From Daedaleopsis sinensis (lineage: Eukaryota > Basidiomycota > Agaricomycetes > Polyporales > Polyporaceae): 64,000 bases of DNA. The DNA lies in contig CM066304.1 of assembly GCA_033807695.1 (NCBI GenBank), forward strand, positions 4,092,001 to 4,156,000. The letters are read 5' to 3'. Positions 32,230 to 45,320 of the stretch are shown here, piece by piece. Every line of letters starts with the position of its first letter. Positions within the stretch are counted from its first letter, which is position 1. The position numbers were made by a program, and so were the translations under genes. The notes beneath the pieces were generated by a model. That model was not told the origin of the DNA. It was given only the letters and a program-made list of their open reading frames with translations, and did no database searches.

Positions 32230-33398
32230 ATGCAGGTCCCTGTCCACCCCAGCAGCTTCGTGATTGGCCAGCCCATCAGCCCCGTCTCGTGGCCGCGCAA
32301 GATCCCAAAGCCGACATACATCACTGTCAACGTTCGTGTGTCCTCTTCGCATCCTTCTGCCGTATCCTGACCCCCGCGCAGACCACTCGCCGACCAGGCT
32401 CATCCGACTCCACCTGCACCGTCTCCTCCACCTCCTCCTCTCCCGTGTCGCCCCTCCCCACCTCCACCCACGCGAGCCTCTCCGCGCGGCCAGAGAGCGA
32501 AGTGCAGCGCGCGATCTCGCGCCTCCTCAGCCTCACCAAGCAGCTGCAGGAGGTGCTCTCGCTGTGGGCGCACGGGCGCGCGTGCGCGGGCGACGTAAGC
32601 GACGCTTTTGTTCTCGTCGGCAGCCAGTTCGACGCGACCGCGCACGCGTTCTGGCGCGTGGGCGTCGACATGAGGTGAGTCTAGCTCGTCCGCTCGCCCC
32701 CGTCCCTTTCCCTTTCGCGCTCTCCCCTGCACTATCTTGTACATATTGCATTCATTTCGCCCGTCCGTCCGCCCCTTCTGGCAGGCTGCCTCCCCATGCT
32801 ACCGCGGACCGGTGTGTCATGCCTGCCACCGCCGGCCTCTGCCCCGGTGTGGTCGGAGGGAAGTGCGTTCGTTGCCGTGGCTTCCCTGCATCCCATGCTC
32901 TCGCCTGCCGCTTACCCCGTCCCCGCCTCTACATTACATACCTCCTTCCGGCCTGCCCAGCTCCGGTCGCATGCGGCCGCTTTCCACACCTTTCCTTCTT
33001 TGGCCCTTCGCCTTCCATTCCGGCCTTCTAGACTCCCCTCGCAGCTGCATTTGCATTCCTACTGTATACTTTCTCCATATGTCTTTATCTCTATCTCTAT
33101 CTCTATCCTTCCACTCACCGCAATACACCCGAGTATCGTTCGTGCCGCTCACCGCAATGCCCGTTCCAGCGACCTGTTCGACGTGCCCGCCACGCTCCGC
33201 AGCGTGCTCGAGGGCCTCCTCGCCGAAGACCCCTCCCCAGACGTCCTCGCGCGCTACATGCCCACCGTCCGCGCCACCCTCTTCGGCCTCCTGCGCGGCC
33301 TCCAGGCGAAGCAGGCGCCGTACTGGGCCGCCGTCTCCCGCTCGCGCGCGCGGTATCCCGACTCGCTCGTCCCGGGCCTCAGCTTACGTGACGGCTGA
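32230..33398 (+). CDS. Conserved-looking basidiomycete protein of unknown function, 207 aa
   Basis: Three exons, 32230-32331, 32382-32674 and 33170-33398, joined in frame. The intron at 32332-32381 uses a GTTCGT donor; the second (32675-33169) is 495 bp and holds a TCTCTA simple repeat at about 33080-33110. The protein starts MQVPVHPSSFVIGQPISPV, has a Ser/Thr-rich linker, a helical segment (EVQRAISRLLSLTKQLQEVLSLW), and a C-terminal helical region (LRSVLEGLLAEDPSPDV, YMPTVRATLFGLLRGLQAKQ). I recall similar agaricomycete proteins but no function. It is the only gene in a 13-kb gene-poor tract. Confidence 0.7.
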
Positions 33399-34008
33399 CG
33401 GCTGACGCGACGCGACGCACCCCCCGTTTGCGTTTACGTTTCCCTCTCGCCCCGCCATGCCTCGCCTCGCCCCGCCTGACAAACCGCGCACGCGCACACG
33501 CCGGACGTCCACGCCCCCTGCTCCTGCTCTCGCACAAAGCCCGAAGCCCGAAGCCCCGTAACGAGGGACACGCTATACCCCCGCTGTATTACCACCACCA
33601 CCACCACCTTAACGACACGCCGACGACCGCGCGCCGCACTGTAGCATATTCTCCCCCACGACCCGCGCTACGCGCGGTACTGGACACGCGCCCCGCGCCC
33701 GCCCGCCCTCCCGCCGCCGGCCGCCCCGTCTGCACGACGGCGCGCCCTATATCAATACGCGCTGCTTAATCCGCCCGCCTCCGCTGGGCCATTCTCGTTC
33801 CCGGTTTCCTTCACCTTCCCATTCCCGCTCCCGCTCCTGTTCTTGCTCATGTTCTTGCTCCTGCTCTTCTTCTTTCTGCACGCATATCCGAGATTTCCGT
33901 TGCACGTTCGAGTTCCCGCGTTCATCTTTCGATTTCGATTTCGATTTCGCGTACCAGCACCACTCGGCTCCTTCACGCTTCACGCTTCAAAGTTCCTTCA
34001 GTTCCGCG

Positions 34009-34039
<31 letters not shown>

Positions 34040-34167
34040 GCTGCCTGCCTGCCTGCTACCGTACGCACGCTTCCGAATCCGAATCCCGATCGCACGTTGC
34101 ACGTTCCTAGGCCTGCTGTCACCTGTCACTTGTCACTTGTTACCTGTATACCTACTTTACTTTACTT

Positions 34168-34315
34168 TACCACACGCACCATACCGCACGCACCGCACCA
34201 TACCGCACGCACCGCACCATACCGCTCCGCACGCACCATACACACCATACCGCACGCACCATACCGCACGCACCATACCGCACGCACCATACCGCACGCA
34301 CCATACCGCACGCAT
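34168..34315. repeat. 14-bp minisatellite
   Basis: The unit ACCATACCGCACGC repeats with variants carrying an extra CACCGC block; the last five copies are nearly perfect. ORFs made of repeated HTAR or CGMVRAVW units here are artefacts of the repeat. Confidence 0.85.
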
Positions 34316-34574
34316 CGGCCAATCGCGCAATCGACCTGTTTAGCGCTATTCGTCCCCGTAATGCGGACTCTGCCACTGGAGTCTGGAGTCTGGCGGGCCC
34401 GCGTGCACGGCAACCCGCCCGCCCGCCTCAGTTCACTCGGTGCCTGCGCCCGGACCCGGACCCGGACCCCAGGGCGTTCCACGGTTACACGGTTACGGCT
34501 GCACGTACATACATAATCCCGCTGTTGCGGTCTGATTCTCTGTCTCTGATTCTGATTCTGTCTCCAAAATTAAT

Positions 34575-34730
34575 TGCTACGCTACTTGCTTGATACTTAC
34601 TTGATACTTACTTGCTAAACTCGCTACTTGCTACTTACTTGCTTGCTACTTGCTAAAATTTACTTACTTGCTTGCTACTTACCTGCTTTGCTAAATCTAC
34701 TTACTTGCTACTTACTTGCTAAACATAAAC
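34575..34730. repeat. Degenerate CTTACTTG / CTTGCTA tandem repeat
   Basis: TACTTACTTGCTA-like words recur throughout, giving a T-rich strand without coding potential. Confidence 0.75.
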
Positions 34731-37700
34731 CTGCTCTCCTTCCTTTCTTGCAGTTCCGGCTCATCATCCGGCACCCTCGTCTACGGTGTCCCCCCCCCCC
34801 ACTCTCCTTCGCTTTCGCTTTCCTTCGCTTTCGCTTTCCTGCACCCCCGTCTCCATCCCGACCCCGACCCCGATTATCGCTCCGGATGTGCAATGGCGGT
34901 ACCGGTCACGGTGTATATCTGAGTGTACTACCCACGGACTGCGAGCCGCTGTACTTAATCGTGATCGTAATCGCTGTTCATACATGTACGTAGCTAGCAC
35001 CCCGAATATTAATGCGAATGCGAAGACGTCTTTCCATGCAGGTGCTCTAGCGACTAGAAGGACAGAAGACAGCGCAGGCTGATGACTGGTGCAGTGCATG
35101 ATGTAGAAGTCAGAAGTCAGAAGTCAGAACGCGATGCATATGGCGGACTGCAGGATATCGATCACGGATGCGGGTGCTAGGGATACGGTACCTGCTGCAG
35201 CTGTGACTGTGACTTGCCGAATACGTGTCTGAATGTCTGCGGGCACAGTGCGTGCCTCGACTTCCGAAGGGGGCGCCGCGGGAGCCCGGAACACTCCTAG
35301 ATGCAAATGCTCTCCGGCGCACTGTACTGTTACATGTATCCGTGTACGTACGGTGCCACACCGGTATACGTACCGCGGCGAATGTACGACTCGGACTCGG
35401 ACTCGGGTGTGTCCCGCCGGTAGCCTCCCGCAACTTGCAAAGCCCCTCCGTTCTAGATCTGCCAGCCACTGGCAGCTGCAGCCAGTATGGGGTAGCGGAG
35501 CTGTGTACGTCACGGTGTGTAGCCTAGGATATCCCGATTGCCGTACCGTACGAGTGACTAGTACATGGAGTGCACGGCGGGGGACCGCCATGCACCCATA
35601 CCCGTACATGTACATGTACAGATGTGGCTCCCTACTACTCGTACTACTGTGTCCAGGGCCACACATGCTATTATTGCTGGTGCCAGGCGGAGCAGACGAC
35701 TTGCTCGCGACCGGTCCGCGGAGTCGAACAGCCTGAGGCCGGGGCACCGCGGCACGCGCGCGCGCGCGGCGCAGCGCCCGATCTCGCGAATAGCAAGCAA
35801 GCTTGAGTACAAGGGCAGGTCTCCTGGGAACCTCGATGCTGTACAGTTGAACTTACAGCAGTAAGTATGTATACACATGAGCTCGGATCCGCAGTTGGCG
35901 TGATCCCGCTCCCAAAGGAAAACTGGAGTCGAGTAAGCAAAACTTACCTTACTTTACTTACGCCACACGCGGGTGTCGGATAAGTTCAGCTGTTAGTAGT
36001 ACTTACGTTATACGCTGGCATACCCCCTCATACCCCCATAACCTAGTTACTCCCATCCATGATTGTGCGACGCCGCAGATGGCTGGTGACGCTCTGGGGA
36101 CCGGTGATTGGTGGGTGGCAGCTGGAGCAGGTTCGCGATGACGAGCCGACTAGTGGCCAGTCAGAAGTCTCGCGGTGAGTACAACGCCTTCCGGATTCGG
36201 ACGTGGCGGCGTGGCTACGGCGGGCTGTGCCGCCTTCAAATTCGTACTCACTTTTACTTACCCGATATGACTGGAAGGCTGAGATGTTGAGACCCCCTAT
36301 TACCCCCGGCGGACTAGCTTTCTTGGAGTACAAGGGCACTCGTGATGATCGGTACTGTGTACCGAGGACTGTAGTACTGAGTCTTGAGGCTTGAGTGCAT
36401 GACGACGTCCGAGACGTGGTGATTGATAGTTGGACGTAGGAACGCAAGAACGGTCTGAGTCTGCAACAAGCTGAGGAACGCCGCGGAGCCGGAAGAGAAG
36501 GGCCGTGGCGACACCGGTCGGTGTGCACTGTGCGATGCCTGATGCACGATGTCGATCAATATTAAGCACGTCCACAGTACGTACTGTACACAAATTCACG
36601 GCTGCCAGCCGGTCTCCAAACGGCAAGTGAGTGTTTGCAAGCAGATGGGTGGAGATAGATGGGTGGGGATTGGCAGTGGGACTGCTCACCGAGTTATCTG
36701 CAGTAGTAAGTTCCGAGGGTCCCGGCTCCTCAATTGGCAGCACGAGCCCCACCCTCCTCCAAGTACTGAGCACTGAGTACTGCGATTGTCATACTCGGCC
36801 GGACTCGAGGGTGGATGCTCCAAGCTGGACCCACATCGGCACCTAGCATCTCTCACAGACCGGAAGACGGGTGAACACACTCGAGCCAGGCTTCCACATG
36901 CTCGAAATTACTGTTCGTAGACGCGCCGTCGCACTCGGGAATTGGATTCGGACGGGGGGTGGGGTCGGAGCAGGGCGTGGACTAGCTCAAGCGCCCCCGC
37001 CGGACGTGGACTCGGAAGTCCCAGCCTAAGTCGAGTCGGCTCCGTTCCGGAGTGAGGTGGGGAAATCGGACGCCAGCTCGAAGTACTTAGCCGCATCTGT
37101 TGGCGGCGGGGGGTTTCCCGAGCTACGCAGACGCGCTCCCACTGCCAGGCGCGGGCCCGGGCTAAGTTGGGTCGTCCGAGTCGGTCGAGCTTCGCAGCGC
37201 GTCCCCGGGGGCACCCACGGGATCGCACCCGGTCTGCGCGGACTCGCACCCGCCGCCCGGGGGGGATTCAAAGACTCCATTGCGCATACTTACGCGCTAG
37301 CGATCGAGGGCCTTCGCGCGCGTGTCGCCGGGCTGAGGACTTCGTGCGGGGTGGCACCGTCACGCCGACGTCTTCGCGCGTCTCGGGGTCGGATATGTCG
37401 CGAGTCACTACAATTCAGTCGTGAGTACTGAGTAACTGAGGAGGTGCATGTGCTCGTGGCCACGTACGCATGCTCGCGACAGCGGCTTCTCGACGTGGAA
37501 GGCGCTGCGCAGGGACGACCCGGGGCGCTGCGCGAGTGCTCGACGGTTTCGGTGCGCAGCTTCGCGGTGTGGGCCGCGTCGCGTCGCGGTCGTCTGAACG
37601 CTAGATCGAGATGTCGATTGGGCGACGTGGCGCGGCAGCTCTCGCGGCGACTCGATGGCCGGACATCGTCGATACGGCCTTCGCGAGCCTGCCTCTATAT

Positions 37701-38983
37701 CCGGATGCTGCGTGGGCTCAGCGCTAGGAGGCCGGAGACACGAGGGGCTCGAGGTTCTATCCAGGCCTTGCTTCGTCTTCGCGGGTTCTCCGGGTCGGAC
37801 GAAGACGCGAAGACGAGCGCGTGAGGGTGCGAAGGCGGAAGTAGTAGACACCGGCTTGCGAATGGAGAGTCGATGGGCTGCGAGGACCGGTGTCTGAGGT
37901 TGCAATTGCTTACCGGGAGCAGGCAACGGGTTGGAGGCTATTTCAGTGGGTCATCTGAGAGAGCTTGAAGTTCAATTGAGCGGCAGCGCAGTTCCGTTGG
38001 CCACTTGAAGCTTGTAATCCGGTGTCCAAGTTGCATGAGCTAAGCCTGGCAGAAATCCTAGACCAGTCCGTATGCTTCGCCTTGCACCAAGTAAGATGAT
38101 TGCAGGTGGTGTCTGTAGCCATGGGCTCCCAGTACTATCGACACGGCTTGAAGAACACGAAGTTGACTTGAATTGAGCTGGTCTGGATATCCAGACTACA
38201 CTGGCGGCAACACAGCCGACAGAACTCTTACCTGGTCAAGGAGGTCGGAATAGAGATGGCAGGAGGTTTAACATGAACAGGTACTGCAGTACTGGTTCAA
38301 AAGTAACCACGGATTTTGGCCAAGGCCGACATGTTTTCTGGACGCGATCTCACGTGACTGGCGCGTCCCGTGTCTTCGGCATCTTCCGTGATACCTTTTC
38401 GACGCTCGCTCGGGTTGCACCTGGAAGTTGCACTCGCTGTCTCTCGTTTTTCCTCCTGGATCACAGCACGAACTCGAAGGTACCAGCGCTAGGCCTATGA
38501 TATGCAGATTAAGGATGAGGAGGTAGGTATTGGTAATATCGCTATCCTTTGGCTCAGTCTTTCAAGCTGACTGGTTGTAGACTCGCAGCCTTGCAGTGAC
38601 TACTAGGCGTGGCGGCTGTGGGTCTACCCTCTCAGATAGAGGGTAGAATAGTATCGAGCTCACTATATCTTTTACCCCTTCTCTGCAGGGGGCTTGCCGA
38701 TTGAACCCATTGACATATGTCGTTGTATGCGCTCAAGTTAGAAGTTAGAACCCACGATATCAATAACTCACCGGCGCTCACCGCTCGGTCCAGCAGGGTC
38801 CGGACTCCGGATGAGCGGTTTATCTTGAACTTCCAAGTCGAGCACTGCGGTCACGCAACCTCAGGCAGGGCAATCTCACGCCTACTACGGTCGAACCATG
38901 GGCCTTATCGGCCATACGAAAAGTTTCTCCTCATTTTGAACCTTCACACACGGTCTATCCTGATACTCCCCCGAGTCGTACAA

Positions 38984-41394
38984 ATGCCTTCGGACCAGCG
39001 ACCTTCTGGCCTTACTGACCATGCCGATGGTGTACGACCTAAGTATTCAGCAAACGACACTCTCATGGCGCTCGGGTATCCGGATGAACGGAGGCAGGTC
39101 AAGCGACGCCCGAACTACCTCCTCATCCTTGGCATAGCTCTCTTCTCCTTTGCAGGGCTGCTGCGCTTTGGAGGCTACCTCCGAGTCACTGGCAGCATGC
39201 TAAAGCAGAGCTTGAATCTTAACGACTCTGGCGAAGTGTGCCCGCAAACAGGGGCGATCGCTCCCGAGAAGAACAGCGCCTTGCTTCGCGCGTTGGAGGC
39301 CGAGTATCAGACAGAAGAGTTCAAGTCCAAGGCATATGAGTCTCTTGGCGGCGCGATACGCGTTCCGTAAGCTTCGCGCCATCCATGCAATCGCTATGTT
39401 AATTCATTCGGGCAGAACGGTCATGTATGACGATCTCGCACCCCCCGGAGAAGATGAACGATGGGAAATCTTTGCCGACTTACATGTGTACCTCGAGCGA
39501 CGATTCCCTTTAGTGTGCGTGTGTCATCTTTCTCACTTGTGGAAGGCGCGAAAGATCTGAGCGCCGCTTAGGCATCAAGCCCTCCGCAAGACGCATGTGA
39601 ACAAATATGCGCTCGTGTACCACTGGCAGGGCACCGACGACTCCCTCAAGCCTGCCCTATTGACCGCCCATCAAGGTCTGTTATATAGCAGAATTTTTCC
39701 GTGTACTGTGACACTAATGACGAGCAATTGACTTGACTTGGACAGACGTGGTTCCAGTGGAGCCATTGACCGAGAACCAGTGGCATCAACCGCCTTTCTC
39801 TGGCTACTTCGATGGTCAGTCAGCCGCACCCTCAGCATGCTACGATGATCACTCAACAAGTACCTAGGTGAATACATCTGGGGAAGAGGAAGCTGTGACG
39901 ACAAACCTGGGCTAGTCGGGACTCTGTTCGTCTTCAATGATTTGGCTTTCTACGTCTCTCACCACATTCGTTCCACAGGACCGCTATTGAGGAGTTGCTG
40001 CGGGCCAACTTCACGCCGAGCCGTAGCTTCGTCCTGGCCTACGGCATCGACGAAGAGCGGGGTGGTGTTTCGGTGAGCCTTGCCGCCTCAGGCTGCAAGG
40101 AGTCCATCACTTAATGGCACGAGCGGCGTGCTCATTGCTGCACAGGGTGCCACTGCTATTGGGAGATACTTGTTGGAAACATACGGCGAGGACGCGTTCT
40201 CGATCCTAGTGGACGAAGGAGGTCAGTGCATATACTTACTCACGATATAAACAGGTCGGATTTTCTCATCATCGGATGTCTTCAGGTGGATACTCTGTCT
40301 CGGACGAGGTCATCATGGCGAGTCCTGGCGTAGCAGAGAAGGGCAACTTGAACGCCCGCTTTGAGATATCTGCCCCCGGTGGCCACTCCAGCATTCCCCC
40401 AGAGCACACCGTGGGTCCGCCCGCTCCCCGTCTTCAAACTCATATGTTCAACCTATATCGTAGAGCATCGGCATGCTGGCCGCAGTGATCAAGCAACTCG
40501 AAGATAACCCGCACGTTTCGCACCTCAACCGCTCCGGAATATACTACTCACTCCTCCAATGCCGCGCGACGCACGACCCCGCGCTCCCGTCCGACCTGCG
40601 CTCGCTCATCACCGGCGCGCGCACCTCCGACAAGGTGCTGCACAAGCTCGAGACGTATCTCGCGCAAACGGATCGCCTCTTCAAGGCGCTCACGGGGACA
40701 ACGCAGGCGGCGGATGTCATCCGGGGCGGCGTGAAGACGAACGCTCTGCCCGAGCGCGCGGAGGTCATCGTCAACCACAGGATCGACATCCACAGCTCTG
40801 TCGCCGCGCTCCAGGCGCGCATCGCGGCCGTCGTCGAGCCTGTCGTCGAGGCCCTCGGGCTCGAGCTCGATGCGTTTGGCCGCTTCAGGCCTGCACGCGT
40901 GCATGCGGGCGAGCCTCCGAGCGGGCTGCTGCGCATCTCGGACGCGTTTGGCACGGCGCTGGAGCCTGCGCCGGTTACGCCGCTTGGGGATAGCGGGCCG
41001 TTCCTGCTTCTGTCGGGGACGATCCAGGGCGTCCTGGGCGCGTCGAACCGGACTGGGTACGGCAAGAAGGTGTTCATCGCGCCGGGGATGTCTACCGGGA
41101 ACACAGGTGAGCTCGGACAGTTGTCTAGAGGGCCGCACGTGGGCTGAGATATGCGGCGTGCGCGACAGATACGAAGCACTATTGGAAACTCACGAAACAT
41201 ATCTTCCGCTACGGCCATATGAACGGCGCGGACTCGTTCAACGGGGCGCACACTGTGAACGAAGGTGTGTCTTCCGTTCTCTCGTTGTGGGATTGATCTA
41301 ATTTGCCGTAGCCATTCGCGCGGAGGGCTTTATCGAGATCATCAGGTTCTTCACCTGGGTCATCCTGAACGTCGACGAGTCGACTGCACTGTGA
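38984..41394 (+). CDS. M20 metallopeptidase, CPS1/carboxypeptidase S type, copy 1
   Basis: Eleven exons: 38984-39366, 39416-39514, 39572-39675, 39746-39814, 39868-39925, 39979-40072, 40146-40221, 40286-40410, 40464-41106, 41169-41264, 41312-41394; total 609 residues. One membrane segment near residues 45-63 (LLILGIALFSFAGLLRF) makes it a type II vacuolar or secretory protein. Metal ligands and catalytic residues are present: TAHQDVVPV (His, Asp), GRGSCDDKPG (bridging Asp), GIDEERGG (catalytic Glu and ligand), LVDEGG, and FNGAHTVNE (last His). Family members remove C-terminal residues from peptides in the vacuole using two zinc ions. The intron after 39925 has a GTTCGT donor. All exons from the second on equal in length those of copy 2 at 56824-59293. 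Confidence 0.9.
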
Positions 41395-41709
41395 AATGGG
41401 ATAACACAGAAATAGCACAGAACAAATGTCAAGCTGGTGACTACTTATGCTAAGCCCGCCCTTTTACTGCTACTAGTAGCTTGCATGCGACTCCAAGTCA
41501 ACGCCGCGTTACTTCACGAGTGATATTCTCATCGGGGCCACAGATATGTAGGGGCGCACTGCCGGAGTCCACTGCCAAACGGCAAACGTTCAAACGTTTA
41601 CGGTGCAAAAAACAGTGTTGTGAGATTCTGCGTCCTGAGCAGCATCTGCTAATATCTTTTCACATTGCAACTCGGCCCCTTCCAGCGTCCCTGCTGCAGC
41701 GACATAAAG

Positions 41710-44131
41710 TCAGAGAGGCTCCGCTAGACTCAGCTGCGTCAGGAAATTCATCGCCTCCTTCCGGAATGTATCGGGGATCACGGTCAGGGGGGTCTCGCCT
41801 TCAACGAACGCGAGCAATTGGGGAGATCGCGCCGTGTAGGCAGGCCATTTGATCTGGGGCCCGCCGTTCGGGTCCAGGGTGTTGACGAAGCGGACGAGAA
41901 AGTCGGTCATGTCTCCCCCTCCGAACACATTCGGCAGCTCCGTCGTATGAGTCTTGACGCCGAGAGTCAGTCGAGCGAACGTCTGCCATCTACTGGCATG
42001 GCATGTATAGTACTCACCGCACCCAGTCCGGGGATCTTATCACGCTCGTTCACTGATGGCGAGATAAGTAATGGAGCAGGTGCTGAGGTATCGCGACAGT
42101 CACTCACGGAACGACCGCACAACCTGCCTTCCGGCGCGTTGATCCAGCAGGAAGCGGCGTGTGGCCTGGAAGATGAAGTCGCCCTGGAACGCCGCGAGGC
42201 GCTTGAACTCGCGGGTGAAGGCGAATGCGTCGCCTGTACCGAACGGAGAGCCCGCGGCGGGGTCGGCCGGGTACAGGTCGAGCAGGCGGGCGATCGTCGC
42301 GTCGGAGGCGGCGGGGAAGTAGTTGCTCTTGATGTACGCTGCCGCCTCCTGATCTGTCCTGTTGTGCGGCATGAGTCTCTGGCAAGTATGAAAACGTGCG
42401 TGCAACTGACGTGATGTTGAGAGAGGAGAGGGAGAAGAGGGTTCCTTCATCTTCGCACGAGCCTGTGAATGCGGAACGAGCTGAGTGAATGTGGCACCTC
42501 GTAGATCGGGAACGGCACTTACCGACAACGAACGGGATGTCAGCTACGCTCCCTTCGAGGACGAGCTTCTGAGGATTGTCCTTGAGGAACACGCCGTCCG
42601 CATGTGGCATCCACGGTGTGTTCAACGACTGGACGTGCGACACTAAGCAGGTCAGCACAATGGGTAGACGACGAACGGCACGTACCTGGAACGACAGGAA
42701 CGTCGGCGTCTTGTCCATTGCCGCTGTGATACGTTCGGCGGGGACCTCTCGGAGGCACCCAATGGGGTCTCGCGCAGACGCGCACCCGGTATCCGCGGCA
42801 ATGAAGTCGAACGTGGGCTGCAGCTTGGAGAAGGCGCCGGAGGGCAGCGCGGAGCCTGATTCCATCCACCCGGCGCGGAACAGACCTTCCGTGTCGCCGC
42901 CGTTGGTGAGCATCTGGAATGTAACTGCTTGACTCCCCGCACTCTCGCCCCATCTTGCCATAGTGAGGGATGAGTGCCGGGTCGTTTAGAAGGGACTCGG
43001 ATGGGGCACGCACATAGTCACTTTGGTTGGGTCTCCTCCGAACACTTCTATGTGCTTCTGCACCCATCGAAGCGCCTCACGTTCTGCGGATATTGTGGAG
43101 TAATCAGAGACCACAGTGAACATCGTCGTGAAGTTGGAACGATACTAACGATCTTGAAGCCCAAGATTGCCCAGTCCGGCGGCCTGGATTTCTCTACCAC
43201 CCAAGAATCCGAACGCTGAGAGTCCAATTTTTGTTCAGTGGAGTGCAGAGTGACTCGATGGCATGGCCTTACCGCTCAAGCTAGTTAACCAACATGAGTG
43301 TCAGTCGATAGACTACACAATGGCAGACGGCCTTGTAGCGAAGCTACACACCGGTAGTTCATGGACACGAAGATCACAGGCTGTCCAAGCTCGATGGACC
43401 TGTTCACAACAACGGCACCGGGACGACTGTGTGTATGCGAATAAATGAGCGTAAGCACAACATCAGATGAACCGGATCGTACTCACACCGCGTTCGAGCC
43501 GATTTGGTACCCGCCTGCATGTACAATGAACGATCAGTAAACGAACGAGCCCCGATACCTGAGGGAGCGTACCTCCGTATATCCACGCAGCAATCGGGAG
43601 CTTAGCCCCGGGACGCGTCCCCGCGGGGACAATGACGTTGATGTTCAGACCTGACGAGCTCACACCATGAGGGTCTGCCTGAGACGGCGGAGAACCAGAT
43701 GTAAACAGGCTACCTACAGTCCTCGCTCTGCGGTATGTCAAGCGGCGTCCCCATGGGTTCGAGGAATGTGTTGATCTCGGGCGGGAGGTTGGGAGGGACG
43801 GTAGGAAGGTTGATCGTCTGCTGTATGCACTGGTTCCCGAACGTCGTCGCGTTGATCACCCCCGTGTGCCTTGCGATCGGCTTGGGGAGCTGCAGGCGAA
43901 GTTTCCCGACTCTGGAAAGGGGTACAGCGGTGAGTCCCGATGGGGAGAGTATGACATGTAAGCGTCCTACGGAGGTTCGGCAAAAGGGATACCGAGGAAG
44001 GACGTTGTGACCCCATCGCTTGTGCCTATCACGGTGGCATCATCGAGCTTCACTGTAGGACTCGCCGCGGCCGAGACCAGCGCAATGTATGCGCCAGCTG
44101 CGATGGAGGCGACGAGTGTTGCTTTGAGCAT
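41710..44131 (-). CDS. Secreted type-B carboxylesterase/lipase (carotenoid-ester-lipase type)
   Basis: Thirteen exons: 44131-43971, 43911-43718, 43650-43573, 43514-43487, 43426-43350, 43215-43150, 43083-43014, 42953-42686, 42628-42523, 42462-42411, 42358-42108, 42052-42018, 41952-41710; total 542 residues. A signal peptide starts MLKATLVASIAAGAYIAL. Family motifs in order: FLGIPFAEPP, oxyanion-hole region AAWIYGGGYQIGS, VIFVSMNYR, LQDQREALRWVQKHI, the nucleophile elbow GESAGS, CEDEGT (acid residue) and THTTELPNVFG (His), so the triad is complete. Such esterases hydrolyse lipid esters; the agaricomycete clade includes carotenoid ester lipases. Two exons are very short (28 and 35 nt). The junction at 43350/43215 is the least certain. 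An in-frame upstream ATG (44236) would place the signal peptide internally and is less likely. Confidence 0.88.
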
Positions 44132-45320
44132 CTTGATCTGCGTCCTCCACGAACGTGACAGAAACATGGACTTTATATCGTAGGTGATCGCGTCTATATC
44201 TGGCAGAGTTCCCATCAATACGCGGAAGATGAGCACGATGCGTCAACTTACCACGCAAAGAAGACTAGATATAGCGGAAGATTAGCCTACCAGGTGAGAA
44301 GGGAAGCAGGCTACTACCGCCGTCCAGTCAAGCAAGCGGTCAGCAGGCCGTGTTTCCCACCAGAATAGAGGACATCAATGGGCAGAACGTCCGCATTGCA
44401 AGCGCTATAGCGAATCGTACTGACAGAGTGGGGTTCGCATTATGTACCGTCGGCTGTTCAGAACACGGGAAATGAGTACGGAATGCAGATGGACGGGATA
44501 GAGGAGTCCCGTACAGTATTTTTGTGCAGCCTGTGAACGTTCCACTGGTCTCTCAGAGGCCTCTGCTACCTCTGCGCAGATGACCTAGATTCAACGGTGG
44601 GTATTGTTTGATTAAATCATCATAATGGGATTGCGAGCCCACAGGAGTCCCTGGCGACCCCAAATAGATGAGGTCATGTATTCGGACTGTACCTCCAGTC
44701 TTAGTACTCCAAGCGCGTAGCAATGATGCGGAGCTGAGTGAGAGATAATCCCACTTACCGTTGATGTAAATGACTTCTGCTCCGGGGTGGTGCGTCGGTC
44801 GAAGGTGCGAAGGTCCGGCGTGGTGCTCACAAGGGGAGTCGGAAGGGTGTGGGTGAGGGCGTGCAGATGAGGAGCGGAACGAGTGGGCTGAGCGCGAAGC
44901 GCGGAGTCGGAAGTCGTGTGTCGTAAAGCGGAAGTCGAGAGTCGGAAGGCGGCGAGTCGGACGTGAACGAGAGCGAGAACGAGAGCGAGACGAAAACGAT
45001 AGATCGAGGGCGAAAGATAATGTATTGATTGGTGGGATAGTGGTGGTACAGGTCTGAGAGCTAAACTAAGCAGACCGAAAGTCCTCGAATAGTCCTAAGC
45101 GTCTAAATTTCCTAATCCATAACGCTACCGAACTGTACGCTCAAAATCTACCGTAACGATCGAATACCCGCGCAGAACCATATGATGCTCATCACCGTCT
45201 TGGTAGAACCCTGCTGAACGAGAGCGATAAACAGTGTCATAATCCTCAGTAGTGAGAAAGCTGTACGAGACTCGGATCACAATGGGGAAGAGGCGCGAGT
45301 CGCTCAGATGGCAGATGTCA
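44132..45320. other. Intergenic region between esterase promoter and P450 3' end
   Basis: About 1.2 kb without a gene. Purine-rich repeats AGTCGGAAG and GAACGAGAGCGA occur at 44835-45000. No ORF with domain support. Confidence 0.5.

Larger units (their letters stand above)
33399..38983. other. Gene-poor, repeat-rich intergenic tract
   Basis: About 5.6 kb with no supported gene. It holds (ACC)n at 33592-33609, a TTTCGA triplet repeat near 33920, (CT)n at about 34010-34040, the 14-bp minisatellite and CTTACTTG repeats listed separately, GTACAT repeats near 35605-35620, (CG)n near 35757-35772, and scattered AGTACT and ACTCGGAC motifs (GACTCGG tandem at about 35388-35404). ORFs here are short, repetitive and without splice-consistent extensions. 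Confidence 0.5.

Noticed and set aside
34168..34315. CRISPR array
   Set aside because: Units are contiguous without unique spacers and the organism is a fungus.
34097..34516. Repeat-coded ORFs rich in HTAR or YGACGMV units
   Set aside because: They are translations of the 14-bp minisatellite, open in several frames because of the repeat.
40544..41251. 235-codon minus ORF over M20 copy 1 exon 9, and its counterpart over copy 2
   Set aside because: Antisense shadow of a conserved GC-rich exon; it appears in both copies only because the exon is conserved.
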